Translations under genes and position numbers: made by a program
NCBI GenBank assembly: GCA_028583405.1
Contig: CM053262.1
Location: 21,759,283 to 21,823,282 of the forward strand
From: Pogonophryne albipinna
Taxonomy: Eukaryota > Chordata > Actinopteri > Perciformes > Artedidraconidae
DNA: 64,000 nt
Reading direction: 5' to 3'
The notes under the pieces: model-generated
What the model was told of the DNA's origin: nothing
Database searches by the model: none
The model's input: the letters and a program-made list of their open reading frames with translations, nothing else
Shown: positions 12,601 to 30,220 of the stretch, in pieces
Position numbering within the stretch: position 1 is the stretch's first letter
How the letters are laid out: each line of letters starts with the position of its first letter

Positions 12601-14830
12601 GCTTGGTGAATGTTCTTAGAGTTTTCTGGGTCTACAAGGCTCCAGAAATGTTGTGAGTTTTGCTGAGACTTAAGCTGAACATGATTTTGGAGATTTATAA
12701 CCTCCATCTCCACAGGATTAACACTGAACAGTTCAGCCATCTTTTTTTTTTTTCTTCTTCTTCTTCTTCTTCTTCTTCTTCTTCTTCTTCTTCTTCTTCT
12801 TCTTCTTCTTCTTCTTCTTCTTCTTCTTCGTGTTGACATTAAATTATAAACCATAATAAATCAACTGTAGGTCTAGCCTCCCTATATCTGTGTGTGACAT
12901 TTTTCCATCCTCAAAAACAAAAAACTAATACTTCTGCAGTCTAGCTGCAGCTTCTAGCAACGGTCTTCTGTTAAAGAAAGGACACTGAAGGTCCTGAATG
13001 TGGCATCACTAACATGACTTAAGCGTGAACACAGCAGACAACAGGAGTATTTACAACAGCATATCAAAGCAAAAATAGTGCATGTGGGTGCACACTTATT
13101 CTCTGTTTTACTGTTACATTAATCCCATGCATGTATGAGATTAAGTTAGCTTCATCATCTCAATCAGTGATTAAGTGAATAATAAAGTTTCTATCGGGTC
13201 ACTATCAGCCTGTCACTCATTATTTTCAGGAGGGGGCGGGGTTTGGAGGAACGGAGGAGACGGGGATCGCGGTAGCTTTCCTCCTGCCTTCACACACTTT
13301 ACACACGTATTTATCAACTGAAAATAGCAAGAGGACATTCATACTCTGCAATCCAAGACTTGATTAAATCCACCAAAAACCTGACATGGCGATAACGAGT
13401 GTTTTTCAAAAAACACAAATCCCTCCCTGTGTGTCTCTGAGCCGCAGCGACAGGGCCTGATTCAGAGCGGGTCATTCTGCTGTTGGTTCTGGACTGGTGT
13501 TGCTGGAGAAAGCAGACTGCTCCGTGTGTGGTGTCGCTGTGCCGCTGTCACGTCTGTTCCTTGATCTCTGCGTCACCGACCGATTTGATATTCGTGTGAC
13601 AGAAAAAAATCTAAAATCTAAAAACTTTATTGTCCAAAATCAAGAAGCAACCTTACTACGCGCTATAATCGATAGGCGAGCTACTGAAAAGCTGCCCGCG
13701 AGCTACCGGTAGCTCGCGATCGACGTGTTGGAGACCCCTGGTCTAAACTAAATGCTGCCGTGATGAAACACCATATCATGGATTATCAAGGATTATCTCT
13801 GAAACAGTTTGGAGCTCAAAGGCTTTCTCTCTTGCCGGTTATACCACAAGGTGAGTTCCTTTTTACTTCCTGCTTCTTCACACACATGCTCTCCAGTACA
13901 GGTTAGCTCTGAGTGTTAGCGATGCTAATGTAAACACCGACCAGATTACGTCCAAAACAGTCGGGCATTGTTTCTGATAGCAACTTTCTGACAGTGGCGT
14001 GGGTCCACATTTCAGATATTACGTCATATCGGACGCAAATCTGGATCAGCTCCGTTATAGCCTCGTTTTTAGAGATTTGGATACAGAGGCAAAGAGAGAG
14101 GGTTTTATTTTCTGACGCTGCGAGAGTTCCCCGACACACCGGGGACACATATTTATGTATAAAATACATCAAAAAGTGCATTTTGCATGATAGGTCCCCT
14201 TTAAACTATAAGAAAATCCAATATGCATTACTGCAAAAGTTATGTGACAGGTGGACATTTGTTCACCTTGCACTTTATCTCCTCCTTCCAGAAGAAATGT
14301 GTCATTTTGTTTCTTCAGCTCTGTGATGTAGCGAACAGCCTGGTCCAAGATCATGTTCTTACTCTACAGATGAGAATAAAGGTAAGATATTAAAACATAA
14401 AACACTCAACAGTAAACTGGCTTGTACAGACACTAATTTGACAGTAATGGCAGTTTGTCTCTTACCTGTTTAAGTGCCTGGGAACAGGGGAGAAGATTAC
14501 CAATGCGGTTAATCCCCTCATTAATCTTCTCTTTTCTGTGTCTCTCAACTACATTAGAGAAGAGATTACATGTTAATGTCCAGTACCATTTATAGTGACA
14601 GTAACAATATTTCACTAAGTTTTAAACAGCGCAATAAGGATGCATTAATTCACCTGCATTGTGAGATTCTTTGTTTTTCTTCTTTCTGCAAAAGATTGTT
14701 AACATTTGTTATTACAACTCTGTCTGTACAAATACCAACAGCCTCTAATTATGAGTGAAAACAACGATATAGAAGAGCATCCTTACTTAGGTTTACGACC
14801 AGGTGACTGAGTTTCAGTCATCTCTGGCAT
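4182..14830 (-). CDS. usf3: Upstream transcription factor family member 3 (bHLH), complete coding region
   Basis: A very large nuclear bHLH transcription regulator (USF3, formerly KIAA2018). Coding exons from 5' to 3' are 14787-14830, 14664-14695 (approximately), 14466-14548, 14267-14363, 6411-11098 and 4182-5924. Splice phases agree throughout, giving 2228 residues; human USF3 is close to this. The bHLH lies at about residues 17-75, with basic-region residues ERHRKEKINEGINRI, then the second helix ILDQAVRYITELKKQ. The fifth exon starts with a coiled segment (EEIRRLRRQLEEMRRE) and is otherwise low-complexity, rich in Gln, Thr, Ser and Pro. Glutamine runs sit at about residues 1450-1625 (DNA 6480-7000) and 1713-1720. 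The 4.7-kb exon 5 is typical for this gene. The intron between the bHLH exons and exon 5 carries a 3-kb nested transposon. ATG 14828-14830 is the first in frame in a strong context. Molecular function in fish is inferred from the family. Confidence 0.95.
6480..7010 (-). repeat. usf3: CAG/CAA-rich tract coding for glutamine/histidine-rich region of usf3
   Basis: On the coding strand this is a long mixture of CAG and CAA codons with CAC/CAT histidines. Pure runs of up to eight or nine glutamines lie near 6500-6520 and 6600-6625. CAA interruptions and His insertions break most of the tract, which should limit length instability. Long leucine-rich and serine-rich frames seen here on the other frames are shadows of the repeat. 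Confidence 0.85.
12030..12465. repeat. 49-bp minisatellite inside the hAT element
   Basis: About nine head-to-tail copies of a 49-base unit that begins 'gtcagtgagaggactggccc' and contains 'gcatggagtccaccagagag'. Inner copies are almost identical; the first (12031) and last (about 12440) differ at a few bases. That pattern fits recent spread from the middle. Confidence 0.95.
12742..12829. repeat. T-run followed by (CTT)n microsatellite
   Basis: A short T stretch leads into about 25 uninterrupted CTT units. On the minus strand this is an AAG/AGA run that gives an artificial polyarginine frame. It lies inside the hAT element. Confidence 0.95.
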
Positions 14831-15600
14831 TCTGTCCTTACAGTTGCCTGTATGATGAGGAACCAGTCAACACATCTAACAGCTGGATCTTAAATCCCTT
14901 TCGTGGCCCTCCTGCGATCAACACATAAAATACACACTTTACTTTTTAAATAATTATAATGACACCAGACTGTAAAACACCGAATAAAAAAATCATGCAG
15001 AAGCTATTACACAGCAGTAATGTTGTCATATTGATACAGCATAATCAAGTTAAAATACATTGTTAATCCACACAGACCTTCTACAACAAATACATGCTAA
15101 CAAGCTTGTGTTGATAGATAGTTCATAGATTTAAAGCTAACATTGAGTCTTTTACCTGCATATTACAGCTTTATTACAGCATGTGCCACGCATTGCAGAC
15201 ATGGCTGTGGGTCCAGGTTTAAATAGCGACGCTCATTGTATTATCCCGTCACTTAACCAGCAAGAAACTAGCAACCTAAGCAATTAGCTATTCAGTTAGC
15301 ATTCTGTTAGCCAGTTAAGCTAATAGCTAGCTTACTTTACCGTTGCCGACATGATAATTAAGCAAATTAACGGAGTATTTATTTCCTTGCTGCTGTTAAT
15401 ATGCTGTTAATGTATGGTAGTTTACACTGACCTCTAGCCTCAGCATTTTGGAGACTGTCAGTCGCTGCGAGTACTATAAGGTTGGAAGCTAACTGTTGGC
15501 TAGCATAGCATTAAACTCTACTCATTTCTCAAAACAATCTAGATACACCTAACGTTGTGCGGAAATGGGAGGGCTCTGGCGGCGCTGACAGCCAATAGGA
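14831..15600 (-). promoter_or_regulatory. usf3: usf3 5' non-coding exon(s) and promoter region
   Basis: Upstream of the usf3 ATG no coding sequence is seen. A minus-strand donor (GCTAGAG|GTCAGTG) at 15431 would end a first untranslated exon covering about 15432-15550. The sequence just above it, to about 15600, is the most GC-rich of this interval. No TATA box is obvious. Start site and exon limits are inferred. Confidence 0.4.
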
Positions 15601-17047
15601 TTCAGACGTGGGAGGTTTCAGCCAATCACGACGCGACATGGGCTTCCAGCGAGGTATGTATCATGTATATTATGTTATGAAGATGATGTTGATTTTTAAC
15701 CATAATTATGTGCATAAAGCTAATCATTCTCAATTTTCATGGAACAAAATTAGACAGTTGGCAAAGTATTTACTGCAAATAGTAATTCCTTTATTTAGAC
15801 GTTAAAAAGTCTTACAATATAGAGCTCCAGAAAAGATAAAATTCTTCAAAGAAAGGAAAAACATGCTTATACTACAGTGGAGAAGACACAACTCCCCATG
15901 CATGCAGAGGGAACAGAGCTTCCTCTGGGTAAAATACTGTTCAAGAGACCATACAACTTCAGCCAGGCTTCAAAACCTAATGATGTGTGAAAAAGAAGCT
16001 GACTGAGACAAGTAGCTTGAGAAGACCAAATCTGAGGGGTGGCTACATAAGGTGCCAAAGGTGTTTAAGGTAAGATGTCTCAAAACATGTATTTTAAGAG
16101 ACAGACATCCTCACACACCTTTATTGTACTCCTGAAATAATGCCCAAATGCAATGACATTCCAATCGGTTATTTGGAAACCCCGCACAAAAAGACGTGGA
16201 GTGACATTCTAAGAAACACATTCAATACCATATTTAGTTTGTTTTTATTCTTTAATGTTTTCAGTTTTAGTAGTAAACCCAGGAGAACCTCTGAACCATT
16301 TGCCATTTTAATGTCAAAAGTAAAAATGACAGTTGAAGGGGATTTAAATTAACAAGCTGTAAAATAAAAGGTATTCAAAAACTATGAGAGGTAACCACGT
16401 CTTCCCACCACCTCTGAACCGTTCAGCCTTCTATACGCCCGAACCGAGGGGCTGCATTTCTGCTTGTCCCCTCTGGACGTGACATATCAACAAGCCGGTC
16501 AGACTCACTTCCCGTAAATACCAGGGTGTAGGTGGTGAGGGAATAGAGTTGTGCCTGTTCCACGTAACATCTCAAAGCATCACTGCACGCTGAGCAGCTG
16601 GGACCCGTGTGTGTCAGCGATGGTCTCTCAACACTTTTACAGCTTCAAACCACCTGTTGTCTTTTGCTCAACAGTAAAGATAGTCCCATTAGCTTTATAA
16701 CCGCATAAAAACAACTCAAACACAAACAGTATGATTTGCAAACAACAAACCCTCCCCCTTCACTGAGTCTAAAACTGTTGGCAACTTTGTTAAATCGGAG
16801 CACTTTTGGATTCTGAGCTTTTTGTCATGTTCAATTATCTGGTATGAGGAAAGGGGAGCAATAAAATATTCAAAAATCAAAGAGTGACCTCTTTGCAAAA
16901 TAAATGCAGCATTTTTTGTACTTTATATTTGTTTTCTCTTTTTAGCGTCCTTTGAAGAAAGTGTTGAATGTGTCGACCCTGGGGCATTTGTCACAGTTCT
17001 GTTTCTGTGGAGGCGGCACATTTGTGCTCTTTCCAAACGCTGCGCCC
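15601..17047 (-). other. naa50: naa50 3' UTR and short intergenic stretch
   Basis: No gene is seen. The block follows the naa50 stop codon and contains minus-strand AATAAA hexamers (for example near 15790), so most of it could be a long 3' UTR. The region toward 15600 borders the usf3 promoter. Both genes lie on the minus strand with at most a few hundred bases between them. Confidence 0.4.
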
Positions 17048-19245
17048 CTACTCTGCCTTCTGAAGCTCTCCGGTGGGGGGGGCACATGGGCTGCGCAGAC
17101 TCTTCTGCAACACATGGGCGTCTGCGGGCTCTATCCTCTTGTAGTAATTCTTTTTCGTTTCGATGATCTCAAAGCCAAATTTCTGGTAAAAGTGGATGGC
17201 TGACTCGTTGCTGATCTGCACATGACTGTGGAGAGGGAAAGAGGAAATTAGGTTAGTGATGGAACAGATGCTTTTGTAGAATCAACTAAGATGGCAATGA
17301 TATATTGTTACACAAGGTCTGTAATTAGACACTCACAGGTAAATGTTGTCAAACGTGCCATCCTTCTCACAGATGTTTAGCACATGATTCAGCATCTTTG
17401 TACCTGGAGAGAAAGACACAGGGCAGAGTTAGAAACAAAAGATCCCAAAGGGCACTGCACCTTCTTCTAGAGATCTGGAACGGCTTACCGATTCCAAGTC
17501 TACGATAGGGTGCTAGACAGCCGAGCGTCATGATGTACAGTCTCTTCTGGTTCTGAGAGTGGTCCACTCTGCAGCACACAGCTCCCACTGCAATGTCATT
17601 GAAGTATGCTGCAAGACAAAGATCAGGGACTAAAATATCACCAACAGACAGGGCTGTGTCTGAGGAAACAAAGCAGGTCAAGAAGAATGCTTAATGTTAG
17701 AGGTTTCTTACCTAGCTTGGCAAGCTCTCCAACCTCCAGGACATCTTTGTAAAACTTGTCGTTGTAGCTGACAGGGAAGATGACCTGGTTCAGGCGTTTC
17801 AGTTGCTTTATGTTGTGGGGCGTAACATCCCCCAGCTCGATCCGGCTACTGGAACAAGAGCAAAACGGTCAAATGGCTGGCAATCGGTACACAGTTATAT
17901 TCAAGATCAGTGGACTCACAAAAGGTCACTTTGAGAATTTTTTTTTAAACTGAAATGGTTAAATTGGTTACTTGAGAAGTCTTCAAAAATAATTTCAAAT
18001 GTAATGTTCTGAATTTGTTGCCCTATATTTACTAAGAAATTGATATGGCATCTGTTAAAATCAAGAGACATGATAACCTGTGAATATGTGTGTTATAATA
18101 AAGTGCCTTAGTGAGTGACTTAACACTACTCTGCAGCTCATGTGTATGATTGAGGGGTTCACTGTGGTATTTATAGTCATCCAAACATCCTAAAAACAGC
18201 TGTTGGCAACGTGTGTTGTTCATGAAATATACAGTGCCAGCAGCTAAACTTCAAACAGTACCGCCTCTGAAATCCTATCTGAACATTCAAACAGAGTTCA
18301 GCGTTAATCGCCCTCATGTTATCTGAGAATTAACACCCTGGCCAACTTTTTTTTTTACATCGTCCATCACCCCTGCTGGTGTGTTAACCTACTTCGATAT
18401 GTCAGGTTACACTGAGCAAGCTGGATGAGGCTCTGAAGTTGATGTCAGTTGTAACGTTAGCAAGGTGCTCAATGTGCTATTAGCTTGTGCAGTAACTTTG
18501 TGATCTACCTCCCTGCAGCTGAAGTTAAATGTAGCTGTTGTTGACAAATACACACACAAATACTCAGTGTTATCTCACAGGCCATAAGACATTGATCCGT
18601 TTACATCACACACATGTATTTATTACTACAATTACCAGTATTTATTCCACATTACAGTATTTAATGATACATTCTGTTCTTGTAGATCTTTTAAAATGGA
18701 TATGCATTTACTTGATCGTGTAGCTTATTTTTATTTGACATGTATATAGTTGACTTCTTCATAATCTTGCACTATTTTATTTCTACGGTTTCTTCTTGCA
18801 CTATTTGTATTCTTTAAAAAAAAAAAATGTATGTCTTATAAATATATTTATGTTCCATTGTTGGAGGAGACTGTGACTTCATATTTTCATTGCCATGACT
18901 ACACTCTAGCTACTGTTCATATGACAATAAAGGCTTTGAATCTCCAAAGTGTGTGTAGCTTAGCTTAAAGTAGGTTTACTGACTCAGCTCCCTAGTAGCA
19001 GCTAGCTAGTTAGCTTTGCTTGTTCGCCGTCTAAACGAACAGACTTAAGTTAACCAACACATTCTTCACAGAACTGTTTCTATAACGGTGCTGTCCTTTG
19101 TATTTTTTCCTGCTACACCTTATTAAAAGTAGCTTTTCAAGCTAGCTAGCCTCGCCGTCTCCTCCCCTTGTACAAAAAACCCGAAAAACTTTACTCGTGC
19201 TAAGCTACTTAATCGTGACTCAAAAGATTACACTCACCCTTTCAT
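17048..19245 (-). CDS. naa50: N-alpha-acetyltransferase 50 (GNAT family), complete coding region
   Basis: Catalytic subunit that acetylates protein N-termini beginning Met followed by a hydrophobic or other non-small residue, alone or with the NatA complex. It is needed for sister-chromatid cohesion in animals. Exons are 19238-19245 (ATGAAAGG), 17712-17848, 17489-17608, 17337-17403 and 17048-17225. Phases agree and give 169 residues, the same length as human NAA50, to which it is nearly identical by memory. Visible landmarks are the acetyl-CoA motif RRLGIG at residues 84-89, Tyr73 in RLYIMT and His112 in YLHVQIS (the catalytic pair in the human enzyme). Only the last 15 or so residues (RSPCAPPTGELQKAE) look divergent. 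The first coding exon holds just eight bases. It is divergent from atp6v1a. Confidence 0.97.
18780..18945 (+). mobile_element. LINE-like 3' tail in naa50 intron 1
   Basis: AT-rich sequence ending 'tgacaataaaggctttgaat', a form typical of non-LTR element tails in fish. No coding part is left, so the clade cannot be set. The rest of intron 1 (17849-19237) shows nothing else. Confidence 0.3.
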
Positions 19246-19999
19246 TGTAAACAGATATTATCCCTTATGTTCGATGATGCTGAACTTTAGAGTTGTTCTG
19301 GGTAAAAAAGGAGGGGTTTTGACAGAGTAAGGGTCGGGGATGGCTCCCGGTGTACCCTCCACATGTAGCTAGTTTTGCGGTGGTAGCACTTAGCTTAGCC
19401 GCCGCACTCTTTCCACGACTGGAAACTGTCAACCCTGACCCCGCGCATGCGCCCAAACACGGCTCCTTCTTCTTTCCACGGTCTTATGGCGGGTGGCAAC
19501 CAGCGTTAAAGTTGCATTACCGCCACCTACTGTATGGGAGTGTGGACCACAGATCAGGGAAAAAGCAATGACCACGACAACAACAACAAAACAAACAACT
19601 ACATTCTCTTAAAATCGCAACTTTATGTTGGAACAGAGAGAGAGAGCGATTTAAATGAAGTAAACAATTCCCCACAGCAATTTGTGATAGTGCCTCCATT
19701 TTGGCTCAAACGTTCCTGCAAAGATATTAAGCGCTTAAGAGATAGTCTCCTTTCTCAACCCGACAGTACCTAATACCAGAGTGTGGAAAATACTCTGGAA
19801 AAGTATCCAATTAATACTATACAATTGTGTTAATTATATTCCACAACTGGATACATATGTTTGTGTGTATAGACTACTGTTACTTACATTCTTATAAATT
19901 GAAAGTATTAAGTTAAAACAGGCAACATTAACAGTAGTATTCTTGCATGTGTTGCCAGACGAATCTCCATCCACAGTTGTCAATCTCTAACACTTGTAA
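19246..19999. promoter_or_regulatory. Shared head-to-head promoter region of naa50 and atp6v1a
   Basis: About 750 bases separate the naa50 start from the likely atp6v1a first exon. The palindrome GCGCATGCGC at 19443-19452 is a consensus NRF-1 site. Just downstream, in the likely first exon, AAAATGGCGCC (20031-20041) resembles a YY1 element. Neither side has a clear TATA box. Both genes are housekeeping types in which such sites are common. Function is inferred from motif and position. Confidence 0.55.
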
Positions 20000-20195
20000 A
20001 CTCTTTACGGCAGAGCCCGGAGGAGGAGCCAAAATGGCGCCAGTTGCCCATTATACATCCATGCAGTTGCCTGGGCCCAGCAGTAAAACAGCAGTGAATT
20101 AAGTCAGCTGATCTCAGTCTGCTGTCACGCACCGCAGCAACCAACGTTTCTCTCTCTCGAGGCAAGACACTAAACCACCACTCCACATCAAGACG
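20000..20195 (+). other. atp6v1a: Probable 5' untranslated exon of atp6v1a
   Basis: Ends at a good donor (AGACG|GTAACTAAAG, junction after 20195) in the correct place upstream of the coding exons. The start is not defined. The following intron (20196-22257, about 2 kb) shows no gene or clear repeat. Confidence 0.45.
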
Positions 20196-22278
20196 GTAAC
20201 TAAAGCATTTTATTTACCTGTGTTGTCGATATTATGCACTTGTATCCTGGTCGTGTGTGGATAATGTAACATTTGGTTGAACAAAAAACGGAAGAACCAT
20301 CGATTTTCAGCCAGGCCTAGGACCTGCTATCGTTTTCACAACACCGAATAACCTTATCAACTCAGTGGGGTTGAATGAAAATCTATTTTATTTATCATAT
20401 GTTTTTGTTTTTAGACACATTTCGGTGTCAGTAAATTAGTTTCTAGTTAAGCTATCACATTAGATATCCTTCATAAATACATTTTCACATTACATATATC
20501 ATAAACAGCCCCCCAGGTTATTCTAAGGCCATTATATCTTTATTTTGGCATGTGTTTTTACATTAAAACAAAACCTTTAAGCTACTACCATGCGACCAAC
20601 TACCTGCATGTAAGGAATTTGCAATTTACATCGTTGTGTCAGGATGTTTTGCACTTACATGTGATATTTCTGAGTCTATTTTTGACATCAAACCAACACG
20701 TTTCCAACAATTGAATATATGCAATCCTTTCTTTAGTACCCAGCACACATTAACCAGCATACCATCTAAGGTCAGCAGTGTAGTAAGGAAGGGTACACTT
20801 ATCTTTATTATGGATTGTAGTCATGTGGAAGAATGTGTCTTCAGTGTGTCCTCACAGTCATAATGTGTACTTCCCAGTTTTGCACCATGCTAGTTTTCCA
20901 CTTCCTTAAAGACACTCCTAGAGACCAGGCCGACTAGTCATGTGCTACAATCATATGATCAAGTGTCTGTTGTTGCAGCAGGGATTAACACAGATCAATT
21001 TGCCCTTAACAGCTTGGATCAAATATGGTGTCATTATAAGGCCTTTTTTAGGAAGTAAATCTAGATTTGGAGATTGAAACTCATCAAGCAGATAGAGATT
21101 TCTCTGTTATAATATGTGAATTAATCACCAGAACAATAGACCTTATCTGCTCACTGTTTTCTCCTTTTTAGAAGCTATTTAAAAAAGAAGTTGACATAGA
21201 TACTTCAAGGCATGATTAATGTGGAAGTTGTGCTCCGTTTGAGTGAAACCTCATTAGGTGCCAGTCTTGTAAGTCCTGCATTGGTCCTTTGGTGGAGCTG
21301 CTATGTTCCTGCACAGATGGGCTGAGCAGCATAAACAGGAAGATCTGTGTGTCTCAGTGGGAAGGACACGAAAAGGGCATGGATGTGGAGAACTGAATGT
21401 GTGTTACGGATATCAAATAGAGAATTATAAATGGCACATTCAGGAATTAAGAGCATGTTGAATGGATTGCTTTGTGTGACGCCCACAGAATATTGCAGAT
21501 GAAGCAGATTTTTAATACGGGCAGTGCATCTGCAGTCAGCTCTCTGTGAGGATGGGTTTGTGTCACGACTCATGACTGCTTGTTATTCCTGCAAGAGGAG
21601 AAATGTGGAATCATGCACCACTTGGAGTGGGATTCCCCTCTTATGTCACACCGACTGTTCTCCTGCACCTGAAGCAGCAGATAAGGAGGCCTGGCCCGGA
21701 AAAGGCACCGTAATGCTCATGAGAAATAAAGAGTCGTGAGCAGCAGGGATGTTTTTTTACTAGTGGTTTCCATGGTTACAGTAGGAGATGCCACTATCGA
21801 GGTATGGCACGATGCTACGCACATATTTACTTCTGAATAAGTGGGTTATTTCCATATTATCTTTAATTTTAAATATATTTTCTATGGGTTATTTTTCATT
21901 TTGTCTCCTTTTTATGGTGAGAAATCTATTTTGTGTGATCCTAATGTGATCATGAGAACGACTCTACTTCTTCACAGATAAATATGAACTAAATGCTTTA
22001 TGTGTAATTATAAGGCTGGTAACAGTGTCTCAGTTCTTAAGCAGCTCTGTGTGGTCTCATATGAAATGACTGCAGTTATCAAAGAGCTCTTGCCCACAGC
22101 TGCTCTTCTGCTTCTAATAAAAGCGCTCAATAATTCAAATGTAAAAACACACATTTGGTTATAAGTGTTTCACAGTAATGATCAGCCTCTCCTTGAGCCC
22201 TGTGGTTCATTTCCTTCTTTCCTGCTCTGTGTCCTTACTTTGTTTGTTTCCTTTCAGTTGGATTTATAAACCGTGAAG

Positions 22279-27919
<5,641 letters not shown>

Positions 27920-28475
27920 TCCGCCGCCTCTCACAACCCTCTCATCTCTCCGCTGCAGAATCACATTCCTCCTCCCTGTATCCCCGGTGCCCCCTTTGTG
28001 ACCGAGTGTGTGCAAATTCATGTGGAGGGACAAGAGAAAGATGTACTGTATTCATTATTATGTTCTGCCTCATACATGTAGGCAAACTCTGGATCCTCTG
28101 CATGGTCGTTGGTCGTGTGTGTACGTGTGTGTGTGTGTGTGTGTGAAAGAGGGATCTCTTCCACCCTGTTTCTTCCTTTCTCTGTTTACATGACTTCTTT
28201 GTGTATCCGTGTTGCTCTGCCTTGAGACGATTATTCGGTTGATGTATTGTAACTCATGGACCATCTGTACAGAAGAGTATTGAATATAAGATCAGCCTAT
28301 TTATTGCCAGCGTTCCACGCGAAGGCTTTATCGGCCGTTTTCTTTTTACGTTTGTGTTTCACGCTGTGCAGTGTCGTGTACTTTGCTGTGTGAATGTGTG
28401 TACGAGTCCAAACTCTGCTGTCTGATTATTTAATCATGTTTCTCCCAAATAATTAAAACATGAGGATAAAGAAGA
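27920..28475 (+). other. atp6v1a: 3' UTR of atp6v1a
   Basis: Non-coding sequence after TAA 27917-27919. A short GT run lies at 28122-28143 and ATTAAA at 28452-28457 may be the poly(A) signal. Bases 28476-28727 show nothing recognisable. Confidence 0.5.
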
Positions 28476-28727
28476 ATATGTGTGTGTGTGTGTTTGAGTT
28501 TGACTGCTGTTTCAGACGGTGCAGTTAGAGCAGCTGAACAGGTCTGTCTGCATATCACACTCTCTCAGCACCCTTTGTCCATAGAACATTGGTTTAAATA
28601 CTTGTTTTTTCTAAAGCACAGTTATATTTAGTAATCAATAAATACAAGGTGTGGAGGTGTGGTTTGATCTAAAAAAAGATCATGTGAATCTTAACAAAAG
28701 CATCTGTAACTACGCATCAATGCACAA

Positions 28728-29251
28728 AGGTGGGAAGTAACTAAGTAGACTTACTCAAGCACTGTACTTAAGTACAATTTTGAGGTACTTGAGAATTTCA
28801 ATATTTTGCTACTTTGTACTTCTCCTCTACAATTCAGAGGTAAACGGTGTACTTTTCCTCCACTACATGTATTTAACACCTTTAGTTACTTCACAGATGT
28901 GGATGAATGATGTGAAATATAATCAAGTGTTGAATCAGACTTTAGTTCCACCTGGAGTAAATCCACCAGCTACCCTGCAGTCTACAAAGTCATTCAAACT
29001 AGCTGCACCTTCACCAGCTTTGAGAACACTTTAATGATCAATCATTATAAAACATATCATATATATATATTATTCTGAAATGGACCAATCTGCACAATCA
29101 CTACTTTTGGTATAGCCGAAGTATATGTTGATGTTAATATGTGTCTACTTTTACTTGAGTGACATTTTGATTACAGGACTTTTACTGTAACAGAGTATTC
29201 CAACACTGGTACTTCTACTTTTACTCAAGTATCGGAGTACTTCTCCCACCT
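28728..29251 (+). mobile_element. MITE (family C), copy 1
   Basis: Inverted ends AGGTGGGAAGTAACT and AGTACTTCTCCCACCT bound a 524-base non-coding body rich in 'gtacttaagtac'-like phrases. The inner part is the reverse complement of the copy at 29709-30220. No ORF of its own. Confidence 0.75.
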
Positions 29252-29389
29252 CGGATATGAAGGGAGTGAATGAAGGTAGATGAGGATATTTATCATGTGA
29301 CCAGCAATGGGCGTCACCGCTGATGATAACACGGTAACTCCCTACAGGTATGTCTTCCTGTCCTGATGAGATGCACCTGCAAAAAGACG

Positions 29390-29511
29390 CGCGTGCACAA
29401 CATTTACCTCCTCAGTACTGCTTGGGAACACATTGGTGCGGTCTGGGCTTTATTACTTGTTTAACACGTCGCACTTCCAACCACAGACAACCTGGGTCCA
29501 CTCCGTGTCAG
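29390..29511 (+). other. gramd1c: Possible 5' untranslated exon of gramd1c
   Basis: A strong donor, CCGTGTCAG|GTGAGTGAC, follows 29511. The upstream sequence is less AT-rich than its surroundings and sits between the two inverted MITE copies about 1.1 kb before the first coding exon. An acceptor-like 'tttttatatgagcag' at 30610 would receive it. Transcript evidence is lacking, so this is a guess. Confidence 0.3.
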
Positions 29512-29708
29512 GTGAGTGACAACAATACTTTAATCGCATGTGGAGACATGTTGAGGTAAAAGTATTGAGAAACACCGGCTGCACGGATCAGCTTTATCAG
29601 GTTGTTATTGTTTGACTAGACATGTCAAATATGGCTGAGATAGTAGTTCCTATCCGCTGATTCAATCTGAAAGCATACAATGTTTGAAATTGTCACTAGG
29701 TTGCTGTG

Positions 29709-30220
29709 CAGTGGTGGGAGAAGTACTTAGATCTGGTACTTGGGTAAAAGTACCAGAGTGTAGGAATACTCTGTTACAGTAAGAGTCCTGCATTCAAAAT
29801 GTTACTCAAGTAAAAGTACCAAAAGTAAAAGTTATCATTGTGCAGATTGGTCTGGTCTGGTTTCAGAATAATATATATGATATGTTTTATAATGATTGAT
29901 CATTAAAGTGTTCTCAAAGCTGGTAAAGGTGCAGCTAGTTTGAATGACTTTGTAGACTGCAGGGTAGCTTGTGGAACTAAAGTCTGATTTAACACTTTAT
30001 TATATTTCACATCATTCATCCAGATCTGTGAAGTAACTAAAGGTATTAAATACATGTAGTGGAGTAAAAGTACATGATTAACCTCTGAACTGTAGTGGAG
30101 TAGAAGTACAAATTAGCATAAAATGGAAATATGAAATAAATGTAGTTGAGTAAAAGTACAAAGGAGTAAACAATACTGAAGTAAAACTCAAGTCCTTTAA
30201 AACTGTACTTAAATATTATA
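29709..30220 (-). mobile_element. MITE (family C), copy 2, inverted relative to copy 1
   Basis: Starts CAGTGGTGGGAGAAGTACTT and carries the same body as copy 1 in reverse (for example 'gatcattaaagtgttctcaa' against its complement near 29020-29040). The far end is frayed. The 457 bases between the two copies are unique. Confidence 0.7.

Larger units (their letters stand above)
11721..13740 (-). mobile_element. hAT transposon with 8-bp target duplication and decayed transposase
   Basis: Perfect 14-bp inverted ends, CAGGGGTCTCCAAC at 11721-11734 and its complement at 13727-13740. The exact 8-bp duplication GTCTAAAC lies at 11713-11720 and 13741-13748; this is diagnostic of the hAT superfamily. 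On the minus strand, about 12745-12480 encodes a C-terminal hAT dimerisation-like stretch (NMSALFGSTDLCEAAFSKSK, followed by KYRTRPTDEH). The rest of the transposase is missing and the remaining frame is extended by repeats, so the copy is dead. Confidence 0.9.
11136..14204 (-). mobile_element. TTAA-flanked element (family B) in a usf3 intron, split by nested insertions
   Basis: Both ends sit on TTAA (11136-11139 and 14201-14204) with inverted ends close to AGGGGACCTATCATGC. The two outer pieces (11136-11320 and about 11690-11720 plus 13741-14204) align end to end with the single element at 46679-47354, in reverse orientation. Relative to that copy this one carries two extra blocks. One is about 370 bases (11321-11690) and ends in a hAT-like terminus (CAGAGTCCTGCACGGGTC on the minus strand). 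The other is the complete hAT at 11721-13740. No transposase of its own is seen. TTAA targets suggest a non-autonomous piggyBac-type element. Confidence 0.75.

Noticed and set aside
12324..12854. Small protein with an N-terminal polyarginine tract
   Set aside because: The arginines come from the AGA/AAG microsatellite and the rest is the hAT transposase remnant plus the minisatellite.
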